Source: CAJQQY01 sp964352225 (GTDB lineage: Bacteria > Bacteroidota > Bacteroidia > Chitinophagales > Saprospiraceae). Taken from it: 26,154 nt of DNA. The position numbers and the translations under genes were made by a program. Positions 15,354 to 22,661 of the stretch are shown one piece after another. Numbering within the stretch: the stretch's first letter is position 1; each line of letters starts with the position of its first letter. Below the pieces are notes generated by a model. It ran no database searches and was not told the DNA's origin. It worked only from the letters and a program-made list of their open reading frames with translations. The stretch covers positions 1 to 26,154 of the forward strand of contig CAYGRM010000043.1 of NCBI GenBank assembly GCA_964352225.1. The letters run 5' to 3'.

Positions 15354-16805
15354 CTACTTAAATTCTATCACCCCATCATCCAAAGCACTTTTTTCAAATA
15401 TTCCTTTATCATAAAAATAACTTTGCTCTACGCGCCAAGGTGCTTTTGAACTTGTTTTTGGAAGTTGATCCAGCACTCTCAAAATGTAACCAGGGGTGAA
15501 ATCCATATAAGGTTGTAATTGCAAACTAGGATCATTTTGCCTTGGACAACATTGTTGGTATCCATTTTTATCCATAAAGTTTATTAGCCTACAAACATAT
15601 TGACTAACCATATCACATTTCAAGGTCCAAGAAGCATTAGTATATCCAAATGCTAAGTTCATATTTGGAACATCACTAAACATACAACCTTTGTAGGCCA
15701 CCGTTTTTGAAAAATCAACTTTTTTCCCATCTACTTCAATATCAAAATTACTGACGACCGTTGCCTTTAATCCAGTTGCCGTAACAATCATATCTGCCTC
15801 TAAAGATTTTCCAGATTTTAGTTGAATTCCTTTTTCAGTAAATGTTTCAATGTGATCGGTAACCACGGAAGCTTTCTTATTTTTGATGGCAACAAATAAA
15901 TCATCATCAGGAACTAAGCACAATCGCTCATCCCATGGTTCATATTTTGGAGTGAAATTAGTTTTGATATCATACTCCTTACCCAAGGATTGTTGGACGC
16001 CTTTAATCAGCATCTTTTTCATGAAATTAGGATACTTCCTAGCCAGGTAATAGGAAAACTGTTGTAGCCGTATTTTGCGCCAACGATTAATTTTAAAAGC
16101 AGTTTTTTGAGGTAATATTTTATAAAGTATTTGCCCAAATTTATCAATCGCAGGTTGAGATGCAATATAAGTTGGACTACGTTGGAGCATGGTTACATGA
16201 GCTGCTTTTTCGGCAAGCGCAGGAACCAAAGTAATCGCAGTCGCACCACTTCCAATGACAATAATTTTTTTATTAGAGTAATCAATATCTTCTGTCCATT
16301 TTTGGGGATGAATTATTTGTCCTTTGAAATCTTCACTTCCTTTGAAAGTCGGCGTGTATCCATTTTCATAATTATAATACCCTGTACAAAGGGATAAAAA
16401 CGAACAAGTGAAAGTTTTTGGTTGATCGGAATCAGGGGTTTTTACAGAAATCGTCCACAAAGATTTTTCAGAAGACCACGTTGCTTTGTTAACTCTGTGT
16501 TCAAATAAAATATGCTGATCAATACATTCGTCTTTGATCGTATCTTCCAAATATTCAATGATGGCTTCTCGTGGTGCAATAGTTTGGGCATTGGTCCAAG
16601 GTCGAAAGGCAAAACCAAAAGTGTACATATCTGAATCTGACCGAATGCCTGGATATCGGAAAAGATCCCAAGTCCCACCTATATTTTTTCGTCCTTCTAA
16701 AATTGCGTAAGTCTTGTTGGGGCAATCAGTTTGCATATAATGAGCTGCACTTATCCCTGAAATTCCTGCTCCAATAATTAATGAGTCGAAGTGATTAGCG
16801 TTCAT
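15354..16805 (-). CDS. EthA-like flavin-dependent Baeyer-Villiger monooxygenase
   Basis: A 483-residue class B flavoprotein monooxygenase. The FAD-binding GAGISG is at 12-17, and the NADPH-binding GSGATA at 185-190. Between them lies the Baeyer-Villiger fingerprint FxGxxxHxxxW as FKGQIIHPQKWT (160-171), with Thr in place of the usual Pro/Asp after Trp. GGTWDLFRYPGIRSDSDMYT (43-62) is strikingly like mycobacterial EthA, which has nearly the same length (489). The enzyme should insert oxygen next to a carbonyl, turning ketones into esters, with NADPH and O2; the physiological substrate is unknown. It is the second gene of a two-gene minus-strand unit, 12 bp after an alpha/beta hydrolase gene, the kind of partner that could hydrolyse the ester product. 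The bidirectional hairpin at 15297 ends the unit. Confidence 0.88.
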   Translation of the reverse strand: MNANHFDSLIIGAGISGISAAHYMQTDCPNKTYAILEGRKNIGGTWDLFRYPGIRSDSDMYTFGFAFRPWTNAQTIAPREAIIEYLEDTIKDECIDQHILFEHRVNKATWSSEKSLWTISVKTPDSDQPKTFTCSFLSLCTGYYNYENGYTPTFKGSEDFKGQIIHPQKWTEDIDYSNKKIIVIGSGATAITLVPALAEKAAHVTMLQRSPTYIASQPAIDKFGQILYKILPQKTAFKINRWRKIRLQQFSYYLARKYPNFMKKMLIKGVQQSLGKEYDIKTNFTPKYEPWDERLCLVPDDDLFVAIKNKKASVVTDHIETFTEKGIQLKSGKSLEADMIVTATGLKATVVSNFDIEVDGKKVDFSKTVAYKGCMFSDVPNMNLAFGYTNASWTLKCDMVSQYVCRLINFMDKNGYQQCCPRQNDPSLQLQPYMDFTPGYILRVLDQLPKTSSKAPWRVEQSYFYDKGIFEKSALDDGVIEFK

Positions 16806-16817
16806 CTTAGTCTAAAA

Positions 16818-17960
16818 TTAAATTGGATTTTTTTGAATAAATTGATGGGTGCGATCTGCCATGATTTCGCCAATATCTTCTTGGATAAAATGGTTGGCAT
16901 TTTCAAATTGCTCATGCTTTTGACCTTTTGCTCCGGGTACCCTAGCGATCCATTTTTTTTGAATAGAGCGTCTGCCAAGCAATCCATCCTTCAATCCAAT
17001 CAAGGATAAAAAGGGTTTATCGAATTTTTTTAAACCTTCGACGGCTGCTAAAGTTTGCCCTCGAATACCTGCATTCATAGAAGGTAAAGTTCGTGGGCCA
17101 GCCATAAAAATAAAAGAAGGGAAAGGAGCTTGATATCCTGCAGTTTCAGCTTCGGTTAGATTTACTTCTGTTGAAATATTCATTACCTCACCTACGAAGG
17201 TATTCATGTTTGATAAACAATAAAGTATCCAGGACTGAAACCAATATTCCATTCCTCTGAGCGCATGTTTTGCTACGGCTGGTTTCAATGCTTTTATTTT
17301 TGGATTAACGACGATAGGATTTGGAATATAAAAAGGATTCGTTTCAGCTGTGGTGGTGGGTAAATCACCATTCGCTAAAATCACTCGCGCAAAATAATTT
17401 GGATTTTCTCCAATGATTCTCAAGCCGATTACGCTTCCCCAATCTTGCACAAAAGCAGTTATATTTTGTAATCCTAGGTTTTGAATAAATACCAAAATAT
17501 CCTGGCAATGCTGATCATAAGTGTGGTATTTTTCGTGAATAGGTTTATCCGATTTTCCCATTCCAATCAAGTCGGGTGCAATACAGCGGTAGCCTTTTTC
17601 GACTAACCCTTTAATCATCTTTCGATACAAATAAGACCAAGTTGGTTGCCCATGCAACATTAAAATAATCTCGCCATCCTTTGGTCCTTCATCGACATAA
17701 TGCATTCGCAAACCATTGATGTCCGTATAGTTTTCAGCAAAAGAATAACCTGATAAATTTTCAAATCGTTCGGCTGGAGTGCGAACAAATTCCAATCCCG
17801 AATCGGTTTTGCGAATAGGAACAGAGCTGTCCCAGAATGCTTCCTTTGGATAAGGGGCAACTTCTTGGATGTTGCTGCCACCTCCTTTTTCGAAATCAAT
17901 TTTGATGGGAGAAGGAATAAAATTAGAGGCTACTTTTTTTAGTTTTTTTGTAAAACTCAT
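16818..17960 (-). CDS. Haloalkane dehalogenase-family alpha/beta hydrolase (DhlA-like)
   Basis: A 380-residue alpha/beta hydrolase resembling DhlA (haloalkane dehalogenase subfamily I). HGQPTWSYLYRKMI (103-116) and PDLIGMGKSDKP (129-140) align with DhlA. The nucleophile elbow VQDWGS gives Asp173 and the adjacent Trp174. The acid is Asp325 in GLKDGLLG and the base His357 in NANHFIQED. By spacing from the shared LTEAE...Y.APFP segment (268-281), Trp244 falls within about one residue of the second halide-binding Trp of DhlA. An Asp nucleophile rather than Ser argues against an ordinary esterase. It has about 75 extra N-terminal residues, partly disordered, without a clear signal peptide. Physiological substrate is unknown; epoxide hydrolases share the Asp nucleophile but need cap tyrosines not evident here. 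It is co-transcribed with the monooxygenase. Confidence 0.82.
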   Translation of the reverse strand: MSFTKKLKKVASNFIPSPIKIDFEKGGGSNIQEVAPYPKEAFWDSSVPIRKTDSGLEFVRTPAERFENLSGYSFAENYTDINGLRMHYVDEGPKDGEIILMLHGQPTWSYLYRKMIKGLVEKGYRCIAPDLIGMGKSDKPIHEKYHTYDQHCQDILVFIQNLGLQNITAFVQDWGSVIGLRIIGENPNYFARVILANGDLPTTTAETNPFYIPNPIVVNPKIKALKPAVAKHALRGMEYWFQSWILYCLSNMNTFVGEVMNISTEVNLTEAETAGYQAPFPSFIFMAGPRTLPSMNAGIRGQTLAAVEGLKKFDKPFLSLIGLKDGLLGRRSIQKKWIARVPGAKGQKHEQFENANHFIQEDIGEIMADRTHQFIQKNPI

Positions 17961-17976
17961 TCTTTAAAATTTAAAA

Positions 17977-18010
17977 CCTACATTCGAAAATTTGAATTTT
18001 CAAATGTAGG
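17977..18010 (-). terminator. Intrinsic terminator of the Big_9-domain gene
   Basis: The arms CCTACATTCGAAAAT (17977-17991) and ATTTTCAAATGTAGG (17996-18010) pair over 15 bp around TTGA. The single mismatch is C.A on the plus strand but a G.U wobble in the minus-strand transcript, so the hairpin is fully paired only in that direction. TTTTAAATTTTA follows on the minus strand. The hairpin starts 27 bp past the upstream stop and ends 17 bp before the dehalogenase-like gene. Confidence 0.75.
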
Positions 18011-18031
18011 CCTTAAAATATAAAAAACGAA
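18001..18031 (-). promoter_or_regulatory. Probable promoter of the dehalogenase/monooxygenase unit, inside the terminator hairpin
   Basis: On the minus strand, TTCG (18031-18028), a 19-bp spacer and TACATTTG (18008-18001) match the Bacteroidota TTTG-N19-TAnnTTTG promoter with one -33 mismatch. The -7 box lies in the first-transcribed arm of the terminator hairpin, so RNA starting near 17994 would lack that arm and escape termination. The predicted leader is about 35 nt. Confidence 0.5.
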
Positions 18032-18036
18032 CTGAT

Positions 18037-19182
18037 TTATTTTATTTCAAACTCAATAACCTTTAATAAAGTCCCATTTTGTGATTTTATTTCTAATTCA
18101 TATTCACCTCGAAGTAACTTCTTTCTAACATTAGAATTCCATCCTGAGATTTTTTTTGCTAATGAACCAGAAGTTATTTTTACAGGATCATAAACAATAC
18201 GATCTCGATTAGTCTGAATAAAATTATAATCCAGTTTACCTCGCTCCTCTATTTTATTTGAACCAAAATATTTGACACCTAAGTGCAATATTCCATATTC
18301 AAAGGTTGACACGCTATCCTTAGTTAATTCATCAAATGGAATATTATATCGATCTTTAAATGCTCCGATTGGTCGTTTTATATTTTCCGTTTTTTCATAA
18401 TCTCGACAAAAGGTGATATCAATGGAATCTATTGGATTGTATTCTACCATTTTAATTTCTTCACTATAATCAAGGTAAAAATCAGTTGGTTTTTCATCGA
18501 CGAATATCTTACATCTTTTGTTTTCTTCTTCTGTTCTTAAGTCGAACTTTCCTTCATCATTAGCTGTGATTAATTTGACTGGTGAAGTTGATCTAATTTT
18601 ATTTTCCAAATCAATTTCATAATCTCCCTTTTTTGGATCTCCATAAATATTAATAAATTTTCCTTTCTTGTCGACTAGCTTCGGAGGAGGATTTTTCACC
18701 GTAATGTTCACATCAGCGGTATCCTTTCCTCCTACTCCATCTGAAACTTGATAGGTTATTTTAACTTTACCAGCTTTACTAGCTGAATATTTAATTTTTG
18801 ATCCTTCTAAGCTAGTTCCATCAAGGTCAGTAGATTCTATCAACGATACTTTTAGTTCATCTGCACTATCTTTATCGGTGTCGTTTTCCAAAACGTCAAT
18901 AGTTATTTCCTCTCCTTTTTGGACGCTTTTGAAATCATCCATTGCTTCGGGTGGATTATTTGCTTGCTCTGGTTCAGGATTTATATAAAGAAAAGCGGCA
19001 AGTAAAATCAAGGAGAAACCTAATCCACCTAATAATCTTGCTTGACCTGTTTCTATTGCTGGAATTTCAATAGAACCTACCGAGATTCCTCCCTTGGTGA
19101 TAGCACCAATTATTAGGAGCAATCCAATCACAAAAATGGCGATTTCTCGATGCTCTACGATACTATTAATTAGTTCATCCAT
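18037..19182 (-). CDS. Two-helix membrane protein with cadherin-like/Big_9-type tandem domain, function unknown
   Basis: A 381-residue protein of unknown function. Two hydrophobic helices (about 12-29 and 48-66) flank a short loop, GGISVGSIEIPAIETGQARL (31-50). A Pro/Glu linker leads to a cadherin-like, Big_9/VCBS-type domain at about 75-165, shown by the alternating EEITIDVLENDTDKDSADEL and VKITYQVSDGVGGKDTADVN strands that are typical of this fold. Residues 166-381 match no family I recognise; they are rich in charged and beta-prone segments and end in a strand-like LRGEYELEIKSQNG...IEFEIK. With two helices, both termini lie on the same side; the Big_9-type domain suggests that this is the periplasm. 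The gene is alone between two hairpins (19306 and 17977), so it is likely monocistronic. No clear promoter motif was found in its 120-bp upstream region. Confidence 0.75.
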   Translation of the reverse strand: MDELINSIVEHREIAIFVIGLLLIIGAITKGGISVGSIEIPAIETGQARLLGGLGFSLILLAAFLYINPEPEQANNPPEAMDDFKSVQKGEEITIDVLENDTDKDSADELKVSLIESTDLDGTSLEGSKIKYSASKAGKVKITYQVSDGVGGKDTADVNITVKNPPPKLVDKKGKFINIYGDPKKGDYEIDLENKIRSTSPVKLITANDEGKFDLRTEEENKRCKIFVDEKPTDFYLDYSEEIKMVEYNPIDSIDITFCRDYEKTENIKRPIGAFKDRYNIPFDELTKDSVSTFEYGILHLGVKYFGSNKIEERGKLDYNFIQTNRDRIVYDPVKITSGSLAKKISGWNSNVRKKLLRGEYELEIKSQNGTLLKVIEFEIK

Positions 19183-19232
19183 GTGTAAGTAAATGTTTTC
19201 AGTTAAAGTATTAGTCTTGGGAATTGGGAGCT

Positions 19233-19255
19233 GTTGAAGTTCAACTACGCAGTTG
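19233..19255. repeat. Overlapping short inverted repeats upstream of the Big_9-domain gene
   Basis: GTTGAA-g-TTCAAC (19233-19245) overlaps CAACT-ACGC-AGTTG (19242-19255). Both dyads share the CAAC block, so the DNA or RNA could adopt alternative pairings. The location, 50-75 bp upstream of the ATG, would suit an operator or leader. The 234-bp gap 19183-19416 otherwise holds only the hairpin at 19306. Confidence 0.35.
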
Positions 19256-19305
19256 TCTTATTTTGTGTTACTTCTTCTTTGGGTGGGTATAAATATACAT
19301 ATAAA

Positions 19306-19356
19306 ATTAAAAATTCATATAAATGTACAATCTGTATATTTATATGAATTTTTAAT
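19306..19356. terminator. Long hairpin ending the susC-susD-GH16 operon
   Basis: Arms 19306-19329 and 19333-19356 pair over 24 bp with a 3-nt loop (ATC) and one mismatch that is G.U on the plus strand and C.A on the minus. Almost all pairs are A-T. It begins about 60 bp past the GH16 stop. Position indicates termination of the minus-strand operon; the stem length and low GC are unusual for a simple terminator. Confidence 0.6.
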
Positions 19357-19416
19357 TACCAACTAATCGAAGGTTTGAACTTATCTCTTGAGCTTAGATT
19401 TTCGATCAGTTACTTT

Positions 19417-20976
19417 TTATTTCTGTCTCGAATAAACATCAAAATTATCAAAGTAAAAGAGGTCTCCATTTTCGGAATTAGGAGCAAAGAGGAAAACAAA
19501 CTGGTTGACATTATCACTATTCACAGAACTGTCTGGCTGATTTTGAAGTACAAGTTCAAGACGATGCCATTCATTTTGTTTGGTGGTAAAGCCATGAAAT
19601 CGACTATGCCTTCCCTTTGGATAATTGGTGCCTGAAGCAGAATTCTTATCTTCTACTTGCAATAAAATTTCCGTCCCAGGAGGAGCTTTCGTATAAACAT
19701 CTATAAAAAATTGATGGTTTTCTTTCATAAACTCTTCGATTTTCAAATCAGCAATATCATAAACCATTACATCATAACGACTAGATTTATTTCTAAGATA
19801 TTTTCCCACCAATTTGGAAGAGTTAAGATCATTCGGAGCAGGATTTTCTACTTTATTAGAAAAAGTACCTACAGAAAAAGTATGGTTCATTTGCTTACTC
19901 TGCATATCGAAATTTTCAATGGAGAATAATTTAGCAACTGGATTTTCTGCTAAAACATTTAGAGTGACTTCTTGTGAAGAACAATCATTACTGATCACCA
20001 CTTTGATATCTCCCCCACTATTTCCCCAATCAACTGCAATTTCAGAAGTACCTTGTCCTTGAGTTAAGGTAGCTCCCTTAGGCAGCGACCAAGTGAAGGA
20101 ACTCTTTTCTGGAGCATTATTAATAGAGTATTTTATGGCTTTTGATTTTTTATCTACTTTTCGATTTCCAGAGATGCTAGGAAAAAAACCATCATAAACT
20201 CGTACGTATTCTACTTCCATCGTTTGCGGAAAAGAGGTAGTGGAATCTGGCGAACCTGGCCATTGTCCACCTACCGCAAGGTTGAAGATAAAATGAAAAT
20301 CTTGATCGAAAGGCCATGCATTTGGAGCAATGTCTTCCACTCGTTTGGTAGAATACAAATAATCATCCAATAGCCATCGAATTTCACCTGCTTCCCACTC
20401 TACGGCAAACGTATGAAACTGATCCTTAAAAATACCTTCATGAAGGTTGTAGGTTCCTGAAGAAGAGGAATTGTTAGGCCATGCTTTTCCATAATGAATA
20501 GTACCATGTGCTTTGCCCGGTTCATTACCAACCAACTCCATAATATCAATCTCTCCACTTCGAGGCCAACCTCCATATTTTTCGTCAGTAGGTAACATCC
20601 AGAAGGCAGGCCACATTCCTTTGCCAGTAGGTAACTTAATCGAGGCTTCAAATCGACCATAGGTCCAATCGCCTTTTCCAAGTGACCTAATTCTGCCAGA
20701 AGAATATGGCTTGTCTCCTACTCTTTCTTCTTTTGCTATTATTTTTAGGATTCCATCTGATAATTCAACATTTTCAGATTTATACCATTGCAATTCATTG
20801 TTACCCCAACCACAAAGATTGATATCACAACCATCACCGATTTGGTAATCCCATTTCTTAGCATCCAATGAGGTTTGTTCAAATTCATCTTGCCAAACTA
20901 TTTGTGGGCATTGAGCATTGATAATTTCAATACCACTAAAAAACATTAGGACAATAAAAATTTGAATTCGACTCAT
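19417..20976 (-). CDS. Secreted GH16 endo-beta-1,3-glucanase (laminarinase-like) with C-terminal accessory domains
   Basis: A 519-residue secreted glycoside hydrolase. A signal peptide spans about 1-21 (cleavage INA|QCP). The GH16 domain occupies about 25-265 and contains GMWPAFWMLP (120-129) and the catalytic GEIDIMELVG, with nucleophile E142, assisting D144 and acid/base E147, the laminarinase-type arrangement with the extra Met. A PKD/Ig-like segment follows (about 270-345: FTWSLPKGATLTQGQGTS, then VDWGNSGGDIKVVIS), and residues about 350-517 form a beta-rich domain that looks like a carbohydrate-binding module. No type IX secretion C-terminal domain is seen, so it may stay periplasmic or be exported otherwise. 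It should hydrolyse beta-1,3 or mixed-linked glucans. It is last in the susC-susD operon (48-bp gap after susD), which supports a role in glucan uptake. Confidence 0.9.
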   Translation of the reverse strand: MSRIQIFIVLMFFSGIEIINAQCPQIVWQDEFEQTSLDAKKWDYQIGDGCDINLCGWGNNELQWYKSENVELSDGILKIIAKEERVGDKPYSSGRIRSLGKGDWTYGRFEASIKLPTGKGMWPAFWMLPTDEKYGGWPRSGEIDIMELVGNEPGKAHGTIHYGKAWPNNSSSSGTYNLHEGIFKDQFHTFAVEWEAGEIRWLLDDYLYSTKRVEDIAPNAWPFDQDFHFIFNLAVGGQWPGSPDSTTSFPQTMEVEYVRVYDGFFPSISGNRKVDKKSKAIKYSINNAPEKSSFTWSLPKGATLTQGQGTSEIAVDWGNSGGDIKVVISNDCSSQEVTLNVLAENPVAKLFSIENFDMQSKQMNHTFSVGTFSNKVENPAPNDLNSSKLVGKYLRNKSSRYDVMVYDIADLKIEEFMKENHQFFIDVYTKAPPGTEILLQVEDKNSASGTNYPKGRHSRFHGFTTKQNEWHRLELVLQNQPDSSVNSDNVNQFVFLFAPNSENGDLFYFDNFDVYSRQK

Positions 20977-21024
20977 TGGATGTTATTAATCTTTAATTTC
21001 AGTATTAATTAAAAAAATTCCCTC

Positions 21025-22638
21025 TTAATTGTATCCATCATTTTGCGGATAGCTAGGGCCTAACAGATCCATTTGTTGTGGAGGGATAGGCCAATGTTTC
21101 ATGTATTCTTGAAGAATGTCTTTTGGATTTCCTTCAGGATAAGATTCGTTCATGTTGTCATTATTCATATGGTCAATCAAGAACTCAAATAATTTACCTG
21201 TTCTTTTAAGGGTAAACCATCGATGCCCTTCAAATGCCAATTCACGTGCTCTTTCGTCTAAAATAGCTTGTAAATCTACTGATCCTATTGGGGCTGCCTT
21301 GGCACGAGTTCTAACCTCATTTACATAATCAAGAGCTTTGCCTGGATTATTCAACATTAAGTTTGCCTCCGCTGCAATAAGATAAGTTTCCGCTAATCGA
21401 TAAACCATCACATTTTTGTAATGATTTCGATCAGTTGGTTCTGCCTCATCATCAAAAAACTTAAGCACTCCTGGATTTTGTCTCCGATAATAGAGCATAA
21501 ACTGATTTTGATCGGTAGGAGAATTTTCATACAAGTCTAAAGGATCACCGATATTTTTACCAGCAGGAAGCGTCGCTACATCATTGTATAGGTATTCGAA
21601 AATATAGTAGCTTCCATCTTTTCGATCATCGTTAGGATCTTCGTTTAGTAGATTGATCGCATAATCATTCAAGGATAAAAACCCTACACCTGCACCACCA
21701 TTTTCTAAAGATTGAACCAATCCTGGTGCCTCAGCATAGCTAGAAACAATATTCCAATTCATGATGTGGTATTCACCACCACCAATAGTTTCATCTTTGA
21801 AGTTTACTGCAAATAAGGTTTCAGAGTGATCTAAATCTCCTGCAAATACTCCTTTGGTAGTTGGCACAAGGCTATAGCTTCCACTCATAATTATTGAATC
21901 TGTTTGCGCAGCAGCTTCATCCCAGTCTTCTTCCCACATCGCCACCTTAGCTCGTAAATGTCGAGCGGCTCCTTGATTCCATCGTCCAAATTGAAGCGGA
22001 ACATATTCCAAATTGTTGATAGAAAAATCTAAATCGCTTTTCAATAGGGAGAATATTTCTTCTACCGATGATTTGTCACGAGGTACCTCGAAAGCATTTT
22101 CTGGGGTGGTTGGTTCCGTTGTAACAAAGATATTGTTAAAGCAACGGTACAACATAAAAATAGAATTGGCTCGCATACATCGAGCTTCCGAAAGTATTTG
22201 ATTACGTCTTACTTCATTGATGTCAGTCAAATTTTCCGCTGCTTGGATGATCGCATTGGAGCGATCCACAATTTTGTAAAAATGAACCCAGTATTTATTA
22301 AGGCCTGATTCCGTTCCAAAATCACCAAGACTTGCTCCCCATAACAATCGACTATAAAGGGAAATTTCCCCCGTAATCCCTACTCCAAGGTCACTTTTAG
22401 CCTGAAGTATCAACGGGATAGCTCCGTTCCATCTATTGTCTTCATAGATTTGCCGATTCAAGGTATAGAGACCAACTACCGCAGATTCTAAACCTTCAGG
22501 AGTAGAATAAAGGAAATCAACGGAAGTGTCAGAAAGTAATTCATCCTTTAAAAAATCATCGCTACATGACGCGAACATTAAAGCGATCATCAGCATCGAA
22601 ATGCTTTTCTTAAAATTTAATTGAGTATATAATTTCAT
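21025..22638 (-). CDS. SusD/RagB-family surface glycan-binding lipoprotein
   Basis: A 537-residue SusD-like lipoprotein. The signal sequence ends at the lipobox FASC with lipidated Cys25, followed by SDDFLKDEL, an acidic stretch of the type that directs lipoproteins to the outer face of the outer membrane. SusD N-terminal helices (NAIIQAAENLTDINEVRRNQ, then AEARCMRANSIF-like residues) and the C-terminal AETYLIAAEANLMLNNPGKA and LAFEGHRWFTLKRTGK are hallmark SusD/RagB segments built on TPR-like helices. It caps the SusC transporter and binds the oligosaccharide outside the cell. The start lies 23 bp after the susC stop and the GH16 gene follows by 48 bp. The ligand is inferred to be a beta-glucan from the GH16 partner. 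Confidence 0.95.
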   Translation of the reverse strand: MKLYTQLNFKKSISMLMIALMFASCSDDFLKDELLSDTSVDFLYSTPEGLESAVVGLYTLNRQIYEDNRWNGAIPLILQAKSDLGVGITGEISLYSRLLWGASLGDFGTESGLNKYWVHFYKIVDRSNAIIQAAENLTDINEVRRNQILSEARCMRANSIFMLYRCFNNIFVTTEPTTPENAFEVPRDKSSVEEIFSLLKSDLDFSINNLEYVPLQFGRWNQGAARHLRAKVAMWEEDWDEAAAQTDSIIMSGSYSLVPTTKGVFAGDLDHSETLFAVNFKDETIGGGEYHIMNWNIVSSYAEAPGLVQSLENGGAGVGFLSLNDYAINLLNEDPNDDRKDGSYYIFEYLYNDVATLPAGKNIGDPLDLYENSPTDQNQFMLYYRRQNPGVLKFFDDEAEPTDRNHYKNVMVYRLAETYLIAAEANLMLNNPGKALDYVNEVRTRAKAAPIGSVDLQAILDERARELAFEGHRWFTLKRTGKLFEFLIDHMNNDNMNESYPEGNPKDILQEYMKHWPIPPQQMDLLGPSYPQNDGYN

Positions 22639-22661
22639 GTCTTTTTCTTTTAGCTTTTAGA

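Noticed and set aside
16818..17960. Epoxide hydrolase or plain esterase
   Set aside because: The nucleophile is Asp in VQDWGS, excluding a serine esterase, and the motifs align better with DhlA than with epoxide hydrolases; not fully excluded without a structure.
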